Below are positions 30,021-33,122 of a stretch of 33,122 nucleotides of DNA, piece by piece. Each line of letters begins with the position of its first letter. Position 1 is the first letter of the stretch. A program made the position numbers and the translations under genes. This DNA comes from a virus. Below the pieces are notes generated by a model. That model was given only the letters and a program-made list of their open reading frames with translations. It searched no databases and was not told where the DNA came from. Location: IMG/VR virus record IMGVR_UViG_3300014819_000034, positions 1 through 33,122 of that record. One strand, given 5' to 3'.

Positions 30021-31961
30021 TTAACCAAATATTAAAAACTTATAATCGCCAGGAGCTTCATTATTAAAAGTAAAGTCTAAACGATTTGAAGTAATAACTG
30101 TGGCTGCTACCAAGATAACATCTCCAGTGCTGACATTATAAACTACTGGTACAACATCTGTATTGAGATTATGATAAACACTTACAATTTCTGTAGCAGC
30201 ACCGGTGAGGGTGTTGGTCTCTACATATTTTACCAAACCAACAGGTCCTTGATTGCCTTGATCACCCTGGGCGCCTTGGAATCCTTGATTGCCTTGGTCC
30301 CCTTGGAAACCTTGATTGCCTTGGAAACCTTGATTGCCTTGATCTCCCTGATTACCCTGGAAACCTTGATTGCCTTGATCGCCTTGGAATCCTTGATTGC
30401 CTTGATCGCCTTGGAATCCTTGATTGCCTTGGTCCCCTTGGAAACCTTGATTGCCTTGATCACCCTGATCTCCTTGATCACCCTGATCTCCTTGGAATCC
30501 TTGGTTGCCTTGATCCCCCTGAGCGCCTTGGAATCCTTGATCACCTTGATTGCCTTGGAATCCCTGATTACCTTGATCTCCCTGATCACCTTGGAATCCT
30601 TGATTGCCTTGATCCCCTTGGAATCCTTGATTGCCTTGATCACCCTGATTGCCTTGATCTCCTTGGAAACCTTGATTGCCTTGGTCTCCTTGGAAACCTT
30701 GATTGCCTTGGTCTCCCTGGTCTCCCTGGAAACCTTGATTTCCCTGGTCGCCTTGGAATCCTTGATTTCCCTGGTCGCCTTGGAATCCTTGATTTCCCTG
30801 GTCGCCTTGGAATCCCTGATTACCTTGGTCGCCTTGGTCGCCTTGATTGCCTTGGAATCCTTGATCGCCTTGATTTCCCTGAAACCCCTGATTACCTTGA
30901 AATCCTTGATCGCCTTGATCGCCTTGGAAACCTTGATCGCCTTGGAAACCTTGATCACCTTGGAAACCTTGATCACCCTGAAAACCTTGATTGCCTTGAT
31001 CCCCTTGGAAGCCCTGGTTACCTTGATCCCCTTGGAAGCCCTGGTTACCTTGATCGCCTTGATCCCCTTGGAAACCTTGATTGCCTTGGTCTCCCTGGAA
31101 TCCTTGGTTACCTTGATCCCCTTGGAAGCCCTGATTACCTTGATCACCCTGATCACCTTGGAATCCTTGATTGCCTTGATCTCCTTGGTTACCTTGATCT
31201 CCTTGGAAACCTTGATTGCCTTGGTCACCTTGATCTCCTTGGAATCCCTGATCTCCTTGGTCTCCTTGGAATCCTTGATTGCCTTGGTCTCCTTGATTGC
31301 CTTGATTGCCTTGGAAACCTTGATCTCCCATTGCAACTAAAAGACTCCATCTTACATTGTCTCCAGCCGGAACGTGGTTAGTGTTTGCTACTTCACATAC
31401 ATAACTAGAACCTTGATATTCTGCTATAAATCCAGCTAAGTAATGTGTGGCACTATTCCAAGGTCCTTTGAATATTAAGGCCATGGAAGGACTAATATCT
31501 CCATGAATATGTCCAGAAGCAGATATGGCTCCTACCACCGTTAATTTTTCATTTGGAAGTTCTGTTCCGATACCCACATAACCGGGTCTACTGGTGTGTC
31601 CGTCTACGAATAAACTAACCAACCCATTATCATCATAAAATGCTGCAATAGGAGCATCTCCAGTTTGAGTTACTAATAAAGCTGGACCCGTTCCTAGGTT
31701 AGTAATTGACAAAGCACTTGTCTCTGTAACATTGGTTTGAAAAGAGGTAAAGTCTCCTAACGCAGATAAACTACCAGTAATAAGAACATTACCAACTACA
31801 TGAAGTTTTTCTGTTGGAGTGTTGATACCAATACCAACGTTCCCAGAGGCATAGATGTCAACTGAGCTTACACCCTGTGAGGCAGTGATATTAGTTGAGC
31901 TAACATCCTGTAGATTAAGATTTCCAGTATTTTGTAAATTAGATACGATTTGCAGAGCCAT
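30021..31961 (-). CDS. collagen-like phage fibre protein
   Basis: A 646-residue virion fibre candidate. Residues 1-211 form an N-terminal region with two copies of the phage-fibre motif VGIGT/INTPTEKLHVVG (GNVGIGINTPTEKLHV; GYVGIGTELPNEKLTV) and a small carbohydrate-binding-like segment (FKGPWNSATHYLAGFIAEYQGSSYVC). Residues 212-571 are 120 uninterrupted Gly-X-Gln triplets (X = Asp, Asn, Phe, rarely Ala). The last 75 residues are a compact C-terminal domain (YHNLNTDVVPVVYN...GDYKFLIFG) that could trimerise the stalk. A CATAAGTA element lies 7 nt before the ATG and a terminator follows the stop. Confidence 0.9.
   Translation of the reverse strand: MALQIVSNLQNTGNLNLQDVSSTNITASQGVSSVDIYASGNVGIGINTPTEKLHVVGNVLITGSLSALGDFTSFQTNVTETSALSITNLGTGPALLVTQTGDAPIAAFYDDNGLVSLFVDGHTSRPGYVGIGTELPNEKLTVVGAISASGHIHGDISPSMALIFKGPWNSATHYLAGFIAEYQGSSYVCEVANTNHVPAGDNVRWSLLVAMGDQGFQGNQGNQGDQGNQGFQGDQGDQGFQGDQGDQGNQGFQGDQGNQGDQGNQGFQGDQGDQGNQGFQGDQGNQGFQGDQGNQGFQGDQGDQGNQGFQGDQGNQGFQGDQGNQGFQGDQGFQGDQGFQGDQGFQGDQGDQGFQGNQGFQGNQGDQGFQGNQGDQGDQGNQGFQGDQGNQGFQGDQGNQGFQGDQGNQGFQGDQGDQGNQGFQGDQGNQGFQGDQGNQGDQGNQGFQGDQGNQGFQGDQGDQGNQGFQGNQGDQGFQGAQGDQGNQGFQGDQGDQGDQGDQGNQGFQGDQGNQGFQGDQGNQGFQGDQGNQGFQGNQGDQGNQGFQGNQGFQGDQGNQGFQGAQGDQGNQGPVGLVKYVETNTLTGAATEIVSVYHNLNTDVVPVVYNVSTGDVILVAATVITSNRLDFTFNNEAPGDYKFLIFG
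30246..31328 (-). repeat. 9-bp-periodic repeat encoding 120 Gly-X-Gln triplets
   Basis: The region is built from variants of GGNRAYCAAGG-type 9-nt units (GGTGATCAA, GGCAATCAA, GGATTCCAA). Because the period is a multiple of three, all frames on both strands stay open over long stretches. Such DNA is prone to length change by recombination or slippage. Confidence 0.9.
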
Positions 31962-31968
31962 ATGTGAA

Positions 31969-31976
31969 TACTTATG
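31969..31976 (-). promoter_or_regulatory. late-promoter-like element CATAAGTA
   Basis: CATAAGTA on the minus strand, 7 nt upstream of the fibre gene ATG. Confidence 0.5.
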
Positions 31977-32014
31977 CAGAAACTAGTCTCAATTTTATAA
32001 AAATTTTAATCTAA

Positions 32015-32200
32015 TTAGAGATTATAATCAAATCTATCAAACACCCATTTTTCTGTTTTATATATAATATTTTTAGATTCTTCTGATATTTCTCTATTAT
32101 ATTCCTGTTTATTAGCAGTGTCGTTAACAGTTTGATCTGTGTAAAGAACACTTCCGTTTACTAATGTTGCAACATCAGACCAATAGGAACTGTTTTGATA
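32015..32200 (-). pseudogene. remnant of a fibre-repeat module (copy 2)
   Basis: An open frame with no start codon, bounded by an in-frame TAA upstream. It encodes SSYWSDVATLVNGSVLYTDQ, then an unrelated-looking charged tail ending in TAA (32015-32017). The first part matches the module SYYSDDATLANGSILYEGQ of the fibre gene at the right edge. It looks like a duplicated and decayed gene end. Confidence 0.55.
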
Positions 32201-32214
32201 TTAATGATTAAGCA

Positions 32215-32388
32215 TTAACTCAATGACACTACACCATATCCGTCTGTGTTAACATAATAATCTCCCTCATAAAATGCAATATTGTTTGCAGTGGCATTTG
32301 TATGTTGACCTGTGTAAAGATGGCTACCATTAGATAATGTCTGATCATCAGACCAATAAGCGTCATGACTTTTTTGTTGGTATAATTG
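32215..32388 (-). pseudogene. remnant of a fibre-repeat module (copy 1)
   Basis: An open frame of 57 codons without ATG, GTG or TTG start near its beginning, after an in-frame TAG. It encodes DAYWSDDQTLSNGSHLYTGQ and then EGDYYVNTDGYGVVSLS followed by TAA. It aligns with YYSDDATLANGSILYEGQ and EGDYYVNTNGSGVVTLS of the right-edge fibre protein. It is probably a broken duplicate or the relic of an exchanged fibre tip. Confidence 0.55.
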
Positions 32389-32399
32389 CTATATATTAT

Positions 32400-32440
32400 T
32401 CAAGCGATTGACTGTTATTTAAATAGTGTCAATCGCTTGA
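32400..32440 (-). terminator. hairpin after the right-edge fibre gene
   Basis: TCAAGCGATTGAC (32400-32412) and GTCAATCGCTTGA (32428-32440) form a perfect 13-bp stem with a 15-nt loop, 16 nt past the fibre gene stop. The downstream T-run is poor, so it is either a weak terminator or an mRNA 3'-end stabiliser. Confidence 0.55.
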
Positions 32441-32456
32441 GTTGTATTATATGATG

Positions 32457-33122
32457 TTAACAATATCCTTGATATACTCCTTCAGCGTAGTAACTATTAT
32501 TGAAGCAGCCACGCGCAACTACAGCAACACCACTTGAGTAAGTGTAGTAGTTACTGTTGTCTTGAGCTTGTTGAGGTGTCATGCTATCAGTATAGTTAGT
32601 ATCAATTACACCACCACTATAGTAGCCATCACTATAAGCTCCATTACCATGATTGCCTGTACCATAATAAGTAGCAACACCACTTGAGTAAGTGTAGTAG
32701 TTACTGTTGTCTTGAGCTTGTGTTGGAGTTCCGGTATCACCAGCACCACTTATTGCACCATTACTATAATAACCATCACTATAATAACCACTTGCAGCTG
32801 TAGCAACACCACTTGAGTAAGTGTAGTAATTAGAGTCGTCTTGAGCTTGTTGAGGCGTAGAGTTTGAATAGCCGGTATTTATATTAATAGAATTATTATA
32901 GTATCCGTGACTATAGGCGCCGTTGTAAGTACTCAACGTCACTACACCGCTTCCGTTTGTATTGACGTAATAGTCTCCTTCAGTAAACTGAGTTATGCTG
33001 TTAGCAGTTGAGTTGTTGTGTTGACCTTCGTAGAGAATACTTCCATTTGCTAATGTTGCATCATCTGAATAGTAAGAACCGTGGGAATATGTATGGGTAA
33101 TAACATAAGTCAAATTTACTAC
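32457..33122 (-). CDS. repeat-containing fibre-like protein (5' end outside the window)
   Basis: The frame stays open to the window edge, so only the last 221 codons are seen; the TTG at 33113 need not be the start. The protein is rich in Tyr, Gly, Ser and Asn and contains three copies of a unit of roughly 50 residues, each with TPQQAQDxSNYYTYSSGVA followed by YYSDGYYSNG-type Tyr/Gly stretches. The start of the visible part carries SYYSDDATLANGSILYEGQ and EGDYYVNTNGSGVV, the module also found in the two decayed copies downstream. Composition and repeats suggest an adhesive tail fibre or tip. It ends CFNNSYYAEGVYQGYC. Confidence 0.75.
   Translation of the reverse strand, partial: VVNLTYVITHTYSHGSYYSDDATLANGSILYEGQHNNSTANSITQFTEGDYYVNTNGSGVVTLSTYNGAYSHGYYNNSININTGYSNSTPQQAQDDSNYYTYSSGVATAASGYYSDGYYSNGAISGAGDTGTPTQAQDNSNYYTYSSGVATYYGTGNHGNGAYSDGYYSGGVIDTNYTDSMTPQQAQDNSNYYTYSSGVAVVARGCFNNSYYAEGVYQGYC
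32524..32849 (-). repeat. three 47-bp tandem-spaced repeats in the fibre gene
   Basis: Copies at 32524-32570, 32674-32720 and 32803-32849 encode QAQDxSNYYTYSSGVA. The first two are identical at DNA level; the third differs mainly around the Ser/Asp codons. Spacing is 150 and 129 nt, both multiples of three. The identity of the first two suggests recent duplication or gene conversion. Confidence 0.85.

Noticed and set aside
30230-31336. Long minus-strand open frame rich in Lys and Ile in another frame of the repeat
   Set aside because: It is a frame-shifted reading of the same 9-bp repeat inside the fibre gene, with no separate start signal.
30171-31340. Long plus-strand open frame of Leu-Ile-Ala-Leu-type repeats
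   Set aside because: It is the antisense shadow of the 9-bp collagen-like repeat; the period keeps every frame open. It has no promoter-like element and an implausible hydrophobic composition.
32524-32849. CRISPR-like repeats
   Set aside because: There are only three copies, at spacings that are multiples of three, lying in frame in a protein gene and encoding QAQDxSNYYTYSSGVA.
1-33122. Additional tRNA genes
   Set aside because: I found no other T-arm (GGTTCRANYCC) with matching acceptor arms on either strand by eye; a tRNA scan would be the decisive test.

Overview
The window looks like part of the genome of an AT-rich, T4-like contractile-tailed phage. It encodes a gp18-type tail sheath, a neck-like structural protein, PhoH, a class Ia ribonucleotide reductase (nrdA/nrdB), dCMP deaminase, a phosphoribosyltransferase, a lysis cassette, glycan-modifying enzymes and repeat-rich fibre proteins. 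Genes are tightly packed on both strands, often with overlapping stops and starts. Elements resembling the T4 late promoter (TATAAATA, or NATAAGTA) sit just upstream of many start codons. Shine-Dalgarno sequences are almost absent. The host cannot be named from the sequence.

Layout: 1-2459 (minus) tail sheath interrupted by one in-frame TGA; 2541-5179 (plus) PhoH and small conserved genes; 5176-8267 (minus) neck-like protein, acidic low-complexity protein and a RecB-like nuclease; 8349-13164 (plus) small zincin, nrdA, nrdB and a nucleotidyltransferase; 13136-16841 (minus) DUF1003 membrane protein, anchored papain-like protease, dCMP deaminase, HNH nuclease, phosphoribosyltransferase and small proteins; 16902-19550 (plus) an 882-residue three-part nucleotidyltransferase; 19551-21745 (minus) lysis cassette (endolysin, holin-like protein, a 42-residue membrane protein, putative unimolecular spanin); 21862-22638 (plus) HNH homing-type endonuclease; 22607-24994 (minus) three further genes; 25034-25465 (plus) one unknown gene.

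The most striking locus is 25468-26858 (minus). It holds a phage tmRNA gene (ssrA) with a proteolysis-tag frame of about 33 codons ending YDLAA. A group I intron of about 205 nt with all the core elements lies in its T-loop. Splicing rebuilds a perfect T-arm. Directly downstream is a zinc-finger, Vsr/EDxHD-like endonuclease gene bracketed by 15-bp direct copies of the tmRNA 3' end. The distal copy, but not the proximal one, still encodes CCA, so the endonuclease cassette appears to have inserted into the tmRNA 3' end. This is a mobile intron candidate next to a mobile free-standing endonuclease, inside a ribosome-rescue RNA gene.

From 26916 to the end come two glycosyltransferases, a putative 2OG-Fe(II)-like oxygenase, a collagen-like fibre with 120 Gly-X-Gln triplets, two decayed fibre-module copies and the 3' part of a repeat-containing fibre gene running off the right edge. 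Several proteins start with a T4 capsid-targeting-like peptide (M-x-F-x-x-F-x-x-E-A), hinting that they are packaged in the head and injected.
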